From Treponema sp. (lineage in GTDB: Bacteria > Spirochaetota > Spirochaetia > Treponematales > Treponemataceae), in NCBI GenBank assembly GCA_017940005.1, contig JAGAZO010000012.1, forward strand, positions 1-64,000: a DNA stretch of 64,000 nucleotides, given 5' to 3'. The notes beneath the pieces are model-generated. The model did no database searches, was not told where the DNA came from, and worked only from the letters and a program-made list of their open reading frames with translations. The translations under genes were made by a program, and so were the position numbers. This document shows, in pieces, positions 18,516 to 28,055 of this stretch. The number at the start of each line of letters is the position of its first letter. Positions within the stretch are counted from its first letter, which is position 1.

Positions 18516-19823
18516 TCACTTTTTTGCCAAAATCATCTGTGCCGCTTGCGACGGAGTAAGCGCGTCTGTCGTTTCACGCGTAAAAAGATTTTTAAGCTGC
18601 ATCGTGCCGTCCGCAACATCAGCTTCCTTAATAAAAATGCCCCATGCAATTTTTTTTGCGTCCGTGAGCGCGTACTGTGCGTGTATTTTTTTTGCATCTG
18701 GAAACACTTCGACAGCAACACCGTTTGCGCGAAGCGCATTCGCAGCTTTTTGATACGCGGCGGCATGCGCTACATTGAGGTAAAAGATCTCCGCATCGAT
18801 ATAGCTGCTTTTTTCCTGCAAAACGCCAAGCTCATGCAAGCCTGCGATAAGGCGGTCGAGCCCTATCGACGTGCCGACACCGGGAACTTTTTCTTTCATG
18901 TATAAACCTGCAAGATTGTCGTAACGGCCGCCTGAACACACAGAGCCTATCGCAGGCAAATCATTCAAAAATGTCTCGTAGACAATGCCCGTGTAATAAT
19001 CAAGACCGCGCGTGATGCTCGGGTCAAGCGCATACGTTTTTTCAATGCCGACAGCGCTCATCATCTCGTAGATGTCGCGCAAGCGCTGCGTGTCATCTGC
19101 AACGCCGCCCGCCATAGATTCAATCTTTGTAAGCGTCTCTTCAAAGCTCGCGCACGGCTCTATGTACAAAAGGATTTTTTCTGCACGCGCGGCATCTCCG
19201 CAGAGAGAAGCAAGCTCGCCCGCTACTGTTTCTTTTCCGACTTTTGCAAGCTTGTCAACTGCACGCAAAATGTCTTCGCTTTTTTCAGAGATGCCAAGCG
19301 ACGCGAGAAACCTGTTGAAAACGCCGCGGTGATTTATGCGAATAGTGATATTTTTTACGCCGATTGCAAAAAACGCTTCGCGCATGACGTTCAGTATTTC
19401 AAAATCAGAAGCAGCACTGTCGCTACCGACGGTGTCCACATCGCACTGCACAAATTCGCGATACCGCCCCGCCTGCGGTTTTTCGCCGCGCCACACTTTT
19501 GCAATGTGATATCGTTTGAATGGAAAATACAGCTCGTTTTTATGCTCCGCTGTAAAACGCGCGAACGGAACAGTCAAATCAAAACGGAGCGCAACATCGC
19601 GCCCGCCATTGTCTTGGAAACGGAACACTTGCTTTTCAGTTTCACCGTTGCTCTTTCGCAAAAGGATTTCAGCGTATTCGAGCACGGGCGTATCTATCGG
19701 CACAAAGCCAAACGAGCGGTATACAGCGGTGATTTTTTCTGTCAAGTCAGCGCGTTCTATTTCAGATGCGGGAAGAAAATCGCGGAACCCTTTGAGCACG
19801 CGCGGTTGAATGATTGTGTCCAT
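18516..19823 (-). CDS. hisS: Histidyl-tRNA synthetase
   Basis: A 435-residue class II synthetase that charges tRNA-His. The start RVLKGFRDFLPASEIERADL, the FDLTVPFARF and RYREFVQCDVD segments, and the histidine motifs GLDYYTGIVYET and GTSIGLDRLIAGL identify it. The C-terminal anticodon-binding domain (about 335-430) is present, which favours HisS over the regulatory paralogue HisZ. It is divergent from coaX, with the two starts about 50 bases apart. Confidence 0.95.
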   Translation of the reverse strand: MDTIIQPRVLKGFRDFLPASEIERADLTEKITAVYRSFGFVPIDTPVLEYAEILLRKSNGETEKQVFRFQDNGGRDVALRFDLTVPFARFTAEHKNELYFPFKRYHIAKVWRGEKPQAGRYREFVQCDVDTVGSDSAASDFEILNVMREAFFAIGVKNITIRINHRGVFNRFLASLGISEKSEDILRAVDKLAKVGKETVAGELASLCGDAARAEKILLYIEPCASFEETLTKIESMAGGVADDTQRLRDIYEMMSAVGIEKTYALDPSITRGLDYYTGIVYETFLNDLPAIGSVCSGGRYDNLAGLYMKEKVPGVGTSIGLDRLIAGLHELGVLQEKSSYIDAEIFYLNVAHAAAYQKAANALRANGVAVEVFPDAKKIHAQYALTDAKKIAWGIFIKEADVADGTMQLKNLFTRETTDALTPSQAAQMILAKK

Positions 19824-19875
19824 ACGAGTATACTATATCAAACGGAGAAACGTGACAAGATAATCGGAGGATGCA

Positions 19876-20679
19876 ATGCTGCTTTGTTTTGACATAGGAA
19901 ACACGAACATAAAAACTGCGCTCTTTGATGGAGAAAAAATTGCACATGTATGGAGAGTGAGCTCTGACACAGAACGCACGAGCGACGAATACTTCTCAAT
20001 TATAAAAATGCTTATCCACGATGCATCAGTAGAATTTTCACAAATCGATTCAGCGGTTATAAGTTCTGTTATTCCAAATCTCACCGGTCCGTTTGTAAAC
20101 GTAACGCAACGCATTATCAAAAAAAAACCGCTTATCATTGGACCTGACATATATGGTGCATTGCCGCTCATCATTCCGCCAGTATCTGTCCGCCAAATAG
20201 GCACAGACTTGCTGTGCGACGCGCTCGAAGCGTGGGATCGATACAAATGCGCATGCATCGTCGCAGATTTTGGCACAGCGCTTTCATTTACTGTCATCGA
20301 TGCACAAGCGAGCATCGCAGGAGCAGCAATCGCACCGGGCATAGGAACAGCATTCAAATCGCTTGTCATGAACACTGCGCAACTTCCGCCAGTGCCGCTT
20401 GAAATTCCGCCGTCAAGTCTCGGCACAAACACAACAACAGCAATTCAATCGGGTATTGTGCTCGGCTATAAATGGCTTGTCGAAGGACTAGTTGCGCAAC
20501 TCAAGCGTGATCTGGAACAAAAAACTGGCGTACCGCAGTCAGAGATAAAGACGATTGCAACAGGCGGTCTCAACAGCATGCTTGATCCGATTACGAATAT
20601 ATTTGACGAAATTGACAAAGAATTTACGCTGTACGGCATGCGGAAAGCATGGTTGTATGCAAAAAATAGCAATTATTAA
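19876..20679 (+). CDS. coaX: Type III pantothenate kinase
   Basis: It phosphorylates pantothenate in the first step of coenzyme A synthesis. The ASKHA-fold P-loop LLCFDIGNTNIKTALFDG is at the N-terminus, GTDLLCDALEAW and ADFGTALSFTVID follow, and TIATGGL lies near the C-terminus. At 267 residues it has the usual length. GGAGG lies just upstream of the ATG. It is divergent from hisS. Confidence 0.93.
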   Translation: MLLCFDIGNTNIKTALFDGEKIAHVWRVSSDTERTSDEYFSIIKMLIHDASVEFSQIDSAVISSVIPNLTGPFVNVTQRIIKKKPLIIGPDIYGALPLIIPPVSVRQIGTDLLCDALEAWDRYKCACIVADFGTALSFTVIDAQASIAGAAIAPGIGTAFKSLVMNTAQLPPVPLEIPPSSLGTNTTTAIQSGIVLGYKWLVEGLVAQLKRDLEQKTGVPQSEIKTIATGGLNSMLDPITNIFDEIDKEFTLYGMRKAWLYAKNSNY

Positions 20680-20751
20680 CTAATAAAAAATGCGACAAGT
20701 TCGCAAATCAGGAGAATATCAGTATATTATTTTATTGAGGATAAAATTATT

Positions 20752-21897
20752 ATGGAAACACCGACACAAGATGAATTGAAAAAAATGTATGCAGCACGCC
20801 GCGCGCGCGTTGCCGACTTTATGAAAAAAAACGACATAGGAGCCACTGCATTCATCGATAGCGAAGAGCATCGTGAACCGTCACTGCGCTATCTTACCGG
20901 ACATACGAGCGATGCAGTGCTATTACTTTTTGATGATGCGTATTCAGTGCTTATTCCATGGGATGAAATATTGGCAAAAAAAATCGCGTTTGCAGACAAG
21001 CTCGTTCCCTACACAAAATATAAAAACAACGCGCGCGACGCTATAAAAGCAACACTTATTGAAAGCACACATTTCAAAAATAAAAAAGTGGAGCTGCCGC
21101 CGCATACGCCATATCCCGAATTTTTAAAATACGTAAACGCGCTCGAAGGCTGTGACGTGTATTGCAGAGAAAAGAGCGTGCACAATCACGTTGTAGAACT
21201 GCGTATGATAAAAGACGCATATGAAATAGCATGCACAAAAGAAGCTGCGCGTATAGGCGACATAATAATTGACAAAATCGAAGAAGGCATAAAATCAAAT
21301 GAGATACAGACAGAAACAGATGTCGCGCTGCTCATCGAACGGGAATGCCGCATACATGGATGCGAGCGCACGGGCTTTGACACGCTTGCAGCAGGTCCCG
21401 CGCGCAGCTGGGCAATCCACTGCTTTCCGAATTATACGAGCGGCAGCTGGCCTGACAACGGCTTGTCCATTCTCGATTTCGGCGTTGTATACAACGGTTA
21501 CACGAGCGACACGACAGTGACTGTTGCAAAAGGAACATTGAGCACAGGGCAGGAAAAGCTCGTGCGGCTCGTGCAAACTGCTTTCGATGAATGTCTAAAG
21601 CTGTACAAGCCCGGCTTGCCCATTCTTGATGCGGCAAAAAAAGCGGACGACATATTCACAGCGGCAAAACTTGCAATGCCACACGGGTTGGGACACGCAA
21701 TCGGTCTTGAAATTCACGAAGCTCCACGCGTGAGCACAAAAGTACCTACCGACAAAAACTTTGCACCAGGAATGATTCTCACGCTCGAACCGGGATTATA
21801 CGACGAAAAGCTTGGCGGATGCCGTCTTGAAAACGATGTGCTCATCACGGAGAGCGGCAACGAAGTCATTTCACATTCGAGGATTATACGGCTCTAG
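20752..21897 (+). CDS. M24-family Xaa-Pro peptidase
   Basis: A 381-residue creatinase/aminopeptidase P protein. The N-terminal domain (about 1-135) is followed by the pita-bread domain with all five metal ligands visible: the two Asp in LDFGVVYNGYTSDTTVTV, His in PHGLGHAIGLEIHEAP, Glu in LTLEPGLY and Glu in CRLENDVLIT. It would remove an N-terminal residue before proline in the cytoplasm, using two metal ions. The 70 bases between coaX and this ATG hold no clear terminator. Its last four bases overlap the convergent TPR gene. Confidence 0.9.
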   Translation: METPTQDELKKMYAARRARVADFMKKNDIGATAFIDSEEHREPSLRYLTGHTSDAVLLLFDDAYSVLIPWDEILAKKIAFADKLVPYTKYKNNARDAIKATLIESTHFKNKKVELPPHTPYPEFLKYVNALEGCDVYCREKSVHNHVVELRMIKDAYEIACTKEAARIGDIIIDKIEEGIKSNEIQTETDVALLIERECRIHGCERTGFDTLAAGPARSWAIHCFPNYTSGSWPDNGLSILDFGVVYNGYTSDTTVTVAKGTLSTGQEKLVRLVQTAFDECLKLYKPGLPILDAAKKADDIFTAAKLAMPHGLGHAIGLEIHEAPRVSTKVPTDKNFAPGMILTLEPGLYDEKLGGCRLENDVLITESGNEVISHSRIIRL

Positions 21898-24398
21898 TCG
21901 AGATTTAAAACTTCTCGCACATGTTTTGCAAGCGCAAGGAGCCCTTTGGTTTCATCGCTCTGCGCTTCTTCGTGTGCGTGCAATGTATCATCTTGCAGCT
22001 GCGCAACGGACTGCTTTGCTTCTGCTGCATCTTGCGCTTCTTCGCGTGCGCGCAATGCGTCATCTTTCAGCTGTTCAATAGACTGCTTTGCTTCTTCTGC
22101 TGCATCTTGCGCTTCTTCGCGTGCGCGCAATGCGTCATCTTTCAGCTGCTCAATGGACTGCTTTGCCGTCCGCATTGCAGCTTCAGCATCTGCTCGAACT
22201 TTTTCAGCAGATGCTCGCATAAATGCTTTAGCGTCTTCAGCAGCATCCTGCACAGCATTATATGCCCTGTGCGCTTCTGCAAGTGCATAATCACTTGTGG
22301 CATTAGCTTTATCGAGAGCAGCAACAATTCTATCGGTATCTACATACGGCAAATGCGGCTGCTGCTTAAAATGCAATGTGCTGTCAATCTGCTCATTTCC
22401 GATAAAATTATCTGCACCAAGCTGATGCTGCGGCAAACTATCTACGTCATCAATTCGATTTTTTTCAAACGGGCGCACTGCGTTCTGTGCAAACGGTTGC
22501 TTTTGATAAAGCGCCTCTTCAGACGGCTGCATATTGTCAGGCTGCTGCATCGATTGATTTTGTTGTGGCGCACTTCGCAACGGAAAAGACGTTTCAATAG
22601 TATCAGCATCAAACATGTCGTCAATAGTATCTGAAACAGTATCATCAGCATATTGAGATACTCCTGCTTCCCCATTAAAAAAATCGTCATCACTACCAAC
22701 AGGATTTTCTCTTGCATCTCTGTCTATCGGTTGCTCTGGGATTAATAAATCAAATCCATCTGCATTCTCATCATTCTCTGCAAGCGTATCTTCCCCGTCT
22801 AAAATAGCAAATGGATCAAACTCATCATCAGCTTTGATGAGACTGTCTCCCAACATATCAAAATCAAATACATCGCTATTTGTAGTAAGATGCTCTTCAG
22901 ACGGTTTTTTAATTTGTTCGACTGTATCACTATCTGCAACATCAAGCGGTATTTCAAAGGCAAGCTCATCATCAAAAGCAACCTCGTCGTGATGAACTGC
23001 AGCAGGCAGGTCATTCTGTAAACGTTTAAACTCGCGTTGCGCAAGCGCATTGCTTTGATCGAGCTTTAAAGCATCATCGTACAATTTGAGTGCTTCCTCT
23101 TTTTTTCCGACAAGCTCACTTGCACGAGCAAATTGCATGAGTGTTTCAGCATCTTTCGCATGAGATGCAGCATATTTTTCTATGATACTATACGCCGTAT
23201 TAATATCGCCGCGCTGCATATATCGCGAAGATGCTTCTTTTTCATATTCTCTGTATGATTTATCAAGCGCATTTATTTTTTTGTAATACGCGTCCGCTTT
23301 TCTATCGCTGTCTTTTAAAATGTAATACTGACCGCATAAATCAAGCGTTTCCACGTCATTCGCGTTTTTATCATACACGCGTTTGATTTTTCTGCCCGCG
23401 TTGTCATACTCGTCTGCTGAAAGAAGTACATGCGCATATTGCTTTTCAATAGTGACATTACCAGACTGAAGAGCTTCCGCTTCCTTCATCAATGAAAGCG
23501 CTTCTTTAGCCCTGTCCATTTTTTCATATATGCGAGCAAGAGCGAGCAGTGACGAAATATCATTCTTGTTGATTTTGCGAGCAGCCTCGAAAGCTTTCGC
23601 TGCATTCTCATAGTCAAATTGCTTTGCATACACATTGCCGAGTAAATTACGCAACTTTCCATTTTGTGGATAGAGCACAGTTGATTTCCGCACAATGTCA
23701 AGCGCTGTTTTTGTGCGCCCATGTCGGAGCAACAGGTCAGTGTAATGGTAAATCGCTTCAAGCCAGCCCGGCTTTGCACGAAGCGCCGCTTCATACGCAA
23801 CAGCTGCATCACTGTCATTATTAAGTGCCTCACAACTTTGCGCAAGGTTTACATTTAAAATTGGATGATTCGGATCAATCTGTAAACCGCGCTTGTACAT
23901 TGCAACAGCTTTTTGATATTCACCGCGCATTGCGTAAATTGCACCCAAGTGATTATACGCAAGCACATCGTTTGGGTTGTCCGCTATGACTGATTCAAAA
24001 CAGTCAATCGCTTCATCGTATCGTTCCATTGCTCGATACGTAAAACCGAGATTATAATTCGCTTGTGCGCTCCCCTTGCCGAGCGAAAGCGCATCCTTCA
24101 AAACAGCAATCGATTCTTCATACTGCTTTAGACGACGATAAATGCCGCCGAGACTGTTGAGCGCGTCAAAATCGGCTGGCGCAAGATTATTAATTTTTTC
24201 ATAATAGACAAGCGCTTTTTCATCATCGCCCGCTTTGATGTACACGTTTCCAAGCGCGCGAAGCAAATCGCTGTTATCGTTATCTTCTTTGAGAAGCCCT
24301 TTATAGATGCGCGCGGCAAGCTCAAAATCATGCGCCATAACAGCCGCTGCCGCGCGGCGCACCATGAGTTTTTTCTGCTCCTGCTTCTCATTTGCCAT
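21894..24398 (-). CDS. TPR protein with long acidic linker and repeated coiled-coil tail
   Basis: The start at 24398 (MANEKQEQKKLMVRR) follows GGGAGAG and lies one base after the stop of the upstream LamG/FN3 gene; the longer frame upstream overlaps that gene and is not used. Residues about 10-460 hold a dozen tetratricopeptide repeats (for example ANYNLGFTYRAMERYDEAIDCF). About 465-660 is acidic and probably disordered. The tail (about 690-825) is Ala/Glu/Lys-rich helix with near-identical copies of AKQSIEQLKDDALRAREEAQ. It looks like a cytoplasmic scaffold; no enzyme motif is present. The translational closeness suggests coupling to the upstream gene. Confidence 0.8.
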   Translation of the reverse strand: MANEKQEQKKLMVRRAAAAVMAHDFELAARIYKGLLKEDNDNSDLLRALGNVYIKAGDDEKALVYYEKINNLAPADFDALNSLGGIYRRLKQYEESIAVLKDALSLGKGSAQANYNLGFTYRAMERYDEAIDCFESVIADNPNDVLAYNHLGAIYAMRGEYQKAVAMYKRGLQIDPNHPILNVNLAQSCEALNNDSDAAVAYEAALRAKPGWLEAIYHYTDLLLRHGRTKTALDIVRKSTVLYPQNGKLRNLLGNVYAKQFDYENAAKAFEAARKINKNDISSLLALARIYEKMDRAKEALSLMKEAEALQSGNVTIEKQYAHVLLSADEYDNAGRKIKRVYDKNANDVETLDLCGQYYILKDSDRKADAYYKKINALDKSYREYEKEASSRYMQRGDINTAYSIIEKYAASHAKDAETLMQFARASELVGKKEEALKLYDDALKLDQSNALAQREFKRLQNDLPAAVHHDEVAFDDELAFEIPLDVADSDTVEQIKKPSEEHLTTNSDVFDFDMLGDSLIKADDEFDPFAILDGEDTLAENDENADGFDLLIPEQPIDRDARENPVGSDDDFFNGEAGVSQYADDTVSDTIDDMFDADTIETSFPLRSAPQQNQSMQQPDNMQPSEEALYQKQPFAQNAVRPFEKNRIDDVDSLPQHQLGADNFIGNEQIDSTLHFKQQPHLPYVDTDRIVAALDKANATSDYALAEAHRAYNAVQDAAEDAKAFMRASAEKVRADAEAAMRTAKQSIEQLKDDALRAREEAQDAAEEAKQSIEQLKDDALRAREEAQDAAEAKQSVAQLQDDTLHAHEEAQSDETKGLLALAKHVREVLNLD
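21952..22155 (-). repeat. In-frame tandem repeat in the TPR protein tail
   Basis: Two nearly identical units, 22009-22080 (72 bases) and 22081-22155 (75 bases), differ mainly by one codon. A more diverged copy lies at about 21952-22008 and the start of another after 22155. Each encodes about 24-25 residues of coiled coil. High identity suggests recent duplication and possible length variation between strains. Confidence 0.8.
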
Positions 24399-24399
24399 A

Positions 24400-25908
24400 T
24401 CACTCTCCCGCTGTAGGACGCGCATATACTTCCGCAGACATATGCCCGGAAATTCTGCCGTCGTATTTTGAATATGTTGCCACTGTAAAATAATAAATCG
24501 TGCCGTTGCGCAATCCGGTAAGCGTGAGCGAAGAAGCAGTTCCTGCATCCACAGGTGACGCGCCTTCTTTTGCAACACGCCCAAGATATTCACCCGGCCT
24601 CGTGCCGTAGTACACAAGATAGCCGCCCGCGCTTTCGTCAACTGAATAATTCCATGAAACAGTGACGCTGCCGTTTCCCGGTACAGCCCGCACAGCAAAC
24701 GGTGGAAGCGGTTCTGGCAGCTCTGAGTACGCAATTTGCAGCTGCGTGATTGACGGCGTAACGCTGCCGTTTCCGTCAGGAAACAAATCCGCAGCAACCT
24801 GGAAATACATGCCGTTCACGCCTGAAATTTTTTCGCCGCTCTTTACCGGTCGCCACGCGGGGTATGAATCTGTCCAGTCAAAAAAATTCTCGCCGCTTCG
24901 CACATATAGCTGCACAGCAGTTTCTGCAGGCTCGCTCATCACTGCGGTAACAGATTCGAGCGCAGCTCCTGTCGAAGCAAGAAGCGGTTGCGTTTCAATG
25001 CGCCCGCCGTTCACGCTGTATTTTGCATAGCGCAACCCCGATGCGTTTTCAGCTTGAATCGCATCGTCGCGCACGCCTTTTTGAATGCGGAAGTCGTCAA
25101 TCAATCCAGTGTATTTTGGGCAAAGCTCAACATCTGACGGCACGCCCAAAAAGATGGGATGCACCGTGCCGCGGTCGCGAGCGCTCGACGTTGCGTATGC
25201 AATCGATTCGAGCATGCCGTCAACGCGATATTCAAGGCAACCGTTCTCTTCGTTAAAGCTTACCGCGTGGTGCGTCCATGTACCCGGCACAACTGTCGTG
25301 ATGCCTGCAAGCACAATGTCGCCGCCGCTGTACCCATCGAACAAATTAGTAAATGTCCATTCAAGGTGCCCGCGATAAAACTGTGCCGTAATCATCTGAT
25401 AGAGGATGTCGCTTGGCAAGCTGCGCGAAGAGCGCCACGCAAACACAGTCTCACCGTTTTCCGCAACAGACGGACAGAGCCAAAACTCTATGTAAAACGA
25501 ACCGACAGGACCTGAACTGCCAAACACAGTGCCGCGTTTTCCGCGAAGCGACATGCCGCCTGTTCCGCGCGAGAGCGCAGCTCCATGTCCCATCACAGAC
25601 TGCTGTGAAATGCCGAGTGCATTGCTGCTTACGGTATATTTGCCCGCCGCATCTTTAAACGGCTGCATTTCAAAATCTATGAGCACGTCGGTCAAAAAAT
25701 CGGCAATGCGCGAATCTGTTGCAAGCTCAATGCACGAGTAGCCAAACCTGCCCACACCTTCAGTTACGCCGCGCCGCACGGAAAGCTTTGACCAGCCTTC
25801 GCTGCCGCCGAGCGTAATCGAAGCAGCAAAAAACGACGCTGGCGCAAAAAAGCACAGCACAAAACAGGCGAGCACAATTTTTATTTTTCTGCTATAATAA
25901 AAAATCAT
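24400..25908 (-). CDS. Exported LamG-like / fibronectin type III protein
   Basis: Residues 1-28 form a signal peptide (IVLACFVLCFFAPASFFA). A concanavalin/LamG-like jelly roll at about 110-290 includes GSFYIEFWLCPSVAENGETVF and GTWTHHAVSFNEENGCLEYRVDG, typical of laminin-G-like lectin domains. A fibronectin type III domain occupies about 400-495 (GSVTVSWNYSVDESAGGYLVYYG). It should be periplasmic or surface-exposed and bind a ligand or sugar; the ligand is unknown. Its ATG is only eight bases from the divergent uvrC ATG, so each promoter must lie inside the other gene. The TPR gene follows after one base. Confidence 0.75.
   Translation of the reverse strand: MIFYYSRKIKIVLACFVLCFFAPASFFAASITLGGSEGWSKLSVRRGVTEGVGRFGYSCIELATDSRIADFLTDVLIDFEMQPFKDAAGKYTVSSNALGISQQSVMGHGAALSRGTGGMSLRGKRGTVFGSSGPVGSFYIEFWLCPSVAENGETVFAWRSSRSLPSDILYQMITAQFYRGHLEWTFTNLFDGYSGGDIVLAGITTVVPGTWTHHAVSFNEENGCLEYRVDGMLESIAYATSSARDRGTVHPIFLGVPSDVELCPKYTGLIDDFRIQKGVRDDAIQAENASGLRYAKYSVNGGRIETQPLLASTGAALESVTAVMSEPAETAVQLYVRSGENFFDWTDSYPAWRPVKSGEKISGVNGMYFQVAADLFPDGNGSVTPSITQLQIAYSELPEPLPPFAVRAVPGNGSVTVSWNYSVDESAGGYLVYYGTRPGEYLGRVAKEGASPVDAGTASSLTLTGLRNGTIYYFTVATYSKYDGRISGHMSAEVYARPTAGE
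25890..25898 (+). promoter_or_regulatory. uvrC extended -10 promoter inside the opposite signal-peptide gene
   Basis: TGCTATAAT is a perfect extended -10 element. Transcription near 25905 would give a 12-base leader before the uvrC ATG at 25917. No good -35 box is seen. The element lies within the first codons of the divergent LamG/FN3 gene. Confidence 0.55.
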
Positions 25909-25916
25909 AATTCACT

Positions 25917-28040
25917 ATGACAAGCAACACGATACGAGAAACATTGCATCAGACCGCATTGCAAGCCCCCTCCACGAGCGGCGTCTACTTATGGAAAAAT
26001 TCACAAGACGCCGTTATTTATGTCGGCAAAGCAAAAAACTTAAAGCACCGACTCACTTCATATTTCTCGCCGAACAAAGACATTAAGACGCGGCTGCTCG
26101 TTTCGCATGCACACGCAATCGAATACATCACGACAGCGAACGAATACGAAGCGTTCCTGCTCGAAAACACGCTCATCAAAAAATACAATCCGCGCTACAA
26201 CATAGATTTGAAAGACGGCAAATCGTATCCCGTGCTGCGCATCACGAACGAAGCATTCCCGCGCTTTTTTAAAACGCGCCGCATTTTGCAGGACGGCTCA
26301 ACGTATTTCGGTCCCTATCCCGACGCAGGCGCGCTCGACACATTTATAGATGCGCTCTACCGCATCTATCCAGTGCGTCACTGCAAAACGCTGCGCAAAC
26401 GCGAAAGCCCGTGCATGTACTATCACATGGGATGGTGCAAAGCGCCCTGTTGCCAAAAAATTTCGCGCCAGTCCTACATTGAATACATCGGCGAAATCTG
26501 CGCACTCCTTGAGGGAAAAGGAAGTGAGACAGTGCAGAAAATCACCGATGAAATGAAAAAAGCGGCGGAGGAGCTCAACTTTGAAAAAGCAGCGCGGCTG
26601 CGCGACGGACTCAACGCGCTTGCAATCATGCAAAATCAAAACATCGTGGAGGGATTTGACAGCGAAGACCGCGACTACATTGCCCATTGGCGAGAAGGCG
26701 AGCTTGTGAGCTTTACAGTGCTCAAACTGCGCGGCGGAAAACTGCAAGGGCGCGACAACTATCGTGTCATGAGCTTGAACGAGGACGAAGAGCTTGCAGG
26801 CGAATTTTTCAACGCATACTACACGAGCAAAGACGACGTGCCGCCGCACATCTATATCCCAAATTTATTAATTAATAATTATGAGGGGGAAACCAGCTTG
26901 AAGCTGCGCCCTTGCGGGCCTGCCGCGAGTTCCCTCTCGCTCCCTCGCCAAGCAGCTTCACAAATCGTCCCTGCAAGCAGTGATGATTCGCTTCGCTCTG
27001 TTGGCTTGTCAGCTGCCCCCTCCATCGAATACACATCGCTCTCTCCACGAGATTTAACGCGCTGGTTTGCAGAGACGCTCGGAGCACAAACAGATGTTGT
27101 TGCCGTCACCGACAAAACAGAAAACGCAAAATATCACATGGCAGCGCTCAACATGGCGCAACAGAATGCGCACGAAGACATCATCAGGCGGCTTCGCGAG
27201 CGCGGTGACATGCCAGCCCTCGAAGAACTCAAAACGCTGCTCAAGCTCGACACGCTTCCCGTCCGCATTGAAGGATTTGACATTGCGCACATAGGCGGGA
27301 AATTTCCTGTTGCAAGCTTAATAAGTTTTTACAACGGCAATCCCGACAAAAAAAATTACCGCTATTTCCGCCTTAAAACGACAGACGGCATCATAGACGA
27401 CTTTGCCTCAATGCGCGAAGCCGCAAGCCGCCGCTACACGCGCCTCGTAAACGAACAAGCGGACTTGCCTGATTTAATACTCATCGACGGCGGCATAGGT
27501 CAAGTGAACGCCGTGCAGGGCGTGCTTAATTCGCTCGGCCTCAACATACCTATTGCAGGCCTTGCAAAACGCGACGAAGAAATCTACCGTCCGGGAGAGA
27601 GCACGCCCATACAGCTGCCGCGAAGAAGCGACGCATTGCGACTGCTCCAGCGCGTGCGCGACGAAACGCACAGATTTGCAACGAGCAAAAATCAACAGCT
27701 GCGCACAAAGGAAAACACGGTGAGCATTTTTTTGCAGCTTCCCGATGTAGGCGAAGCGCGCGCGCGAAAACTAGTAAAAACGTTTACGACACTTGAAAAC
27801 CTTGCAAACGCACGCGCAGAGCGCATAGCAGAAGCTATCGGCGTGAGCACAGAAGTGGCACAACAAATCCTGCGAGAAGCAAAACGCTTGCACGAAGAGC
27901 GCGCGGCAAAAAAAGCGGCTGCATCGCAATCGCTCCACACGGCAGGAAGCACCGCGCTTAATGCAGCGGCAGCGCACTACATGGACGAATTGGCAAATGC
28001 TGCGCTCGCCGCACAGGACGAACCAGAATACGGGAAATAG
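25917..28040 (+). CDS. uvrC: UvrABC excinuclease subunit C with in-frame insertion
   Basis: UvrC makes both incisions in nucleotide excision repair. The GIY-YIG nuclease is at about 15-95 (STSGVYLWKNSQDAVIYVGKAKNLKHRL), a UVR segment at about 200-235 (ITDEMKKAAEELNFEKAARLRDGL), the RNase H-like nuclease from about 440 (IEGFDIAHIGGK, LILIDGGIGQVNA) and helix-hairpin-helix motifs near 600-650. At 707 residues it is longer than the usual roughly 600-630. About 48 residues (near 321-369, Ser/Ala/Pro-rich) between the first half and the C-terminal nuclease look foreign and coincide with a DNA element with inverted ends. The Ala-rich tail after the HhH region is also extra. Confidence 0.93.
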   Translation: MTSNTIRETLHQTALQAPSTSGVYLWKNSQDAVIYVGKAKNLKHRLTSYFSPNKDIKTRLLVSHAHAIEYITTANEYEAFLLENTLIKKYNPRYNIDLKDGKSYPVLRITNEAFPRFFKTRRILQDGSTYFGPYPDAGALDTFIDALYRIYPVRHCKTLRKRESPCMYYHMGWCKAPCCQKISRQSYIEYIGEICALLEGKGSETVQKITDEMKKAAEELNFEKAARLRDGLNALAIMQNQNIVEGFDSEDRDYIAHWREGELVSFTVLKLRGGKLQGRDNYRVMSLNEDEELAGEFFNAYYTSKDDVPPHIYIPNLLINNYEGETSLKLRPCGPAASSLSLPRQAASQIVPASSDDSLRSVGLSAAPSIEYTSLSPRDLTRWFAETLGAQTDVVAVTDKTENAKYHMAALNMAQQNAHEDIIRRLRERGDMPALEELKTLLKLDTLPVRIEGFDIAHIGGKFPVASLISFYNGNPDKKNYRYFRLKTTDGIIDDFASMREAASRRYTRLVNEQADLPDLILIDGGIGQVNAVQGVLNSLGLNIPIAGLAKRDEEIYRPGESTPIQLPRRSDALRLLQRVRDETHRFATSKNQQLRTKENTVSIFLQLPDVGEARARKLVKTFTTLENLANARAERIAEAIGVSTEVAQQILREAKRLHEERAAKKAAASQSLHTAGSTALNAAAAHYMDELANAALAAQDEPEYGK
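26881..27025. repeat. Palindromic element-like insertion inside uvrC
   Basis: GAGGGGG (26883-26889) and its complement CCCCCTC (27016-27022) bound about 140 bases, extending to ATG(G)AGGGGG on both sides with one gap. Inside, GAAGCTGC (26900-26907) pairs with GCAGCTTC (26952-26959). The segment keeps the uvrC frame open and encodes residues not expected in UvrC. A copy elsewhere in this window was not found. Confidence 0.55.
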
Positions 28041-28055
28041 CAGAGATATAAGCAA

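Noticed and set aside
18516-19823. HisZ regulatory paralogue instead of HisS
   Set aside because: The full active-site motifs and an anticodon-binding domain are present, and no histidine-biosynthesis genes lie nearby.
21952-22155. CRISPR array
   Set aside because: The units are contiguous coding repeats without spacers; no other spaced repeats or cas genes were seen in the window.
24399-24797. N-terminal extension of the TPR protein
   Set aside because: The extra codons overlap the LamG/FN3 gene, are Arg/Cys-rich and precede a good ribosome site plus ATG at 24398.
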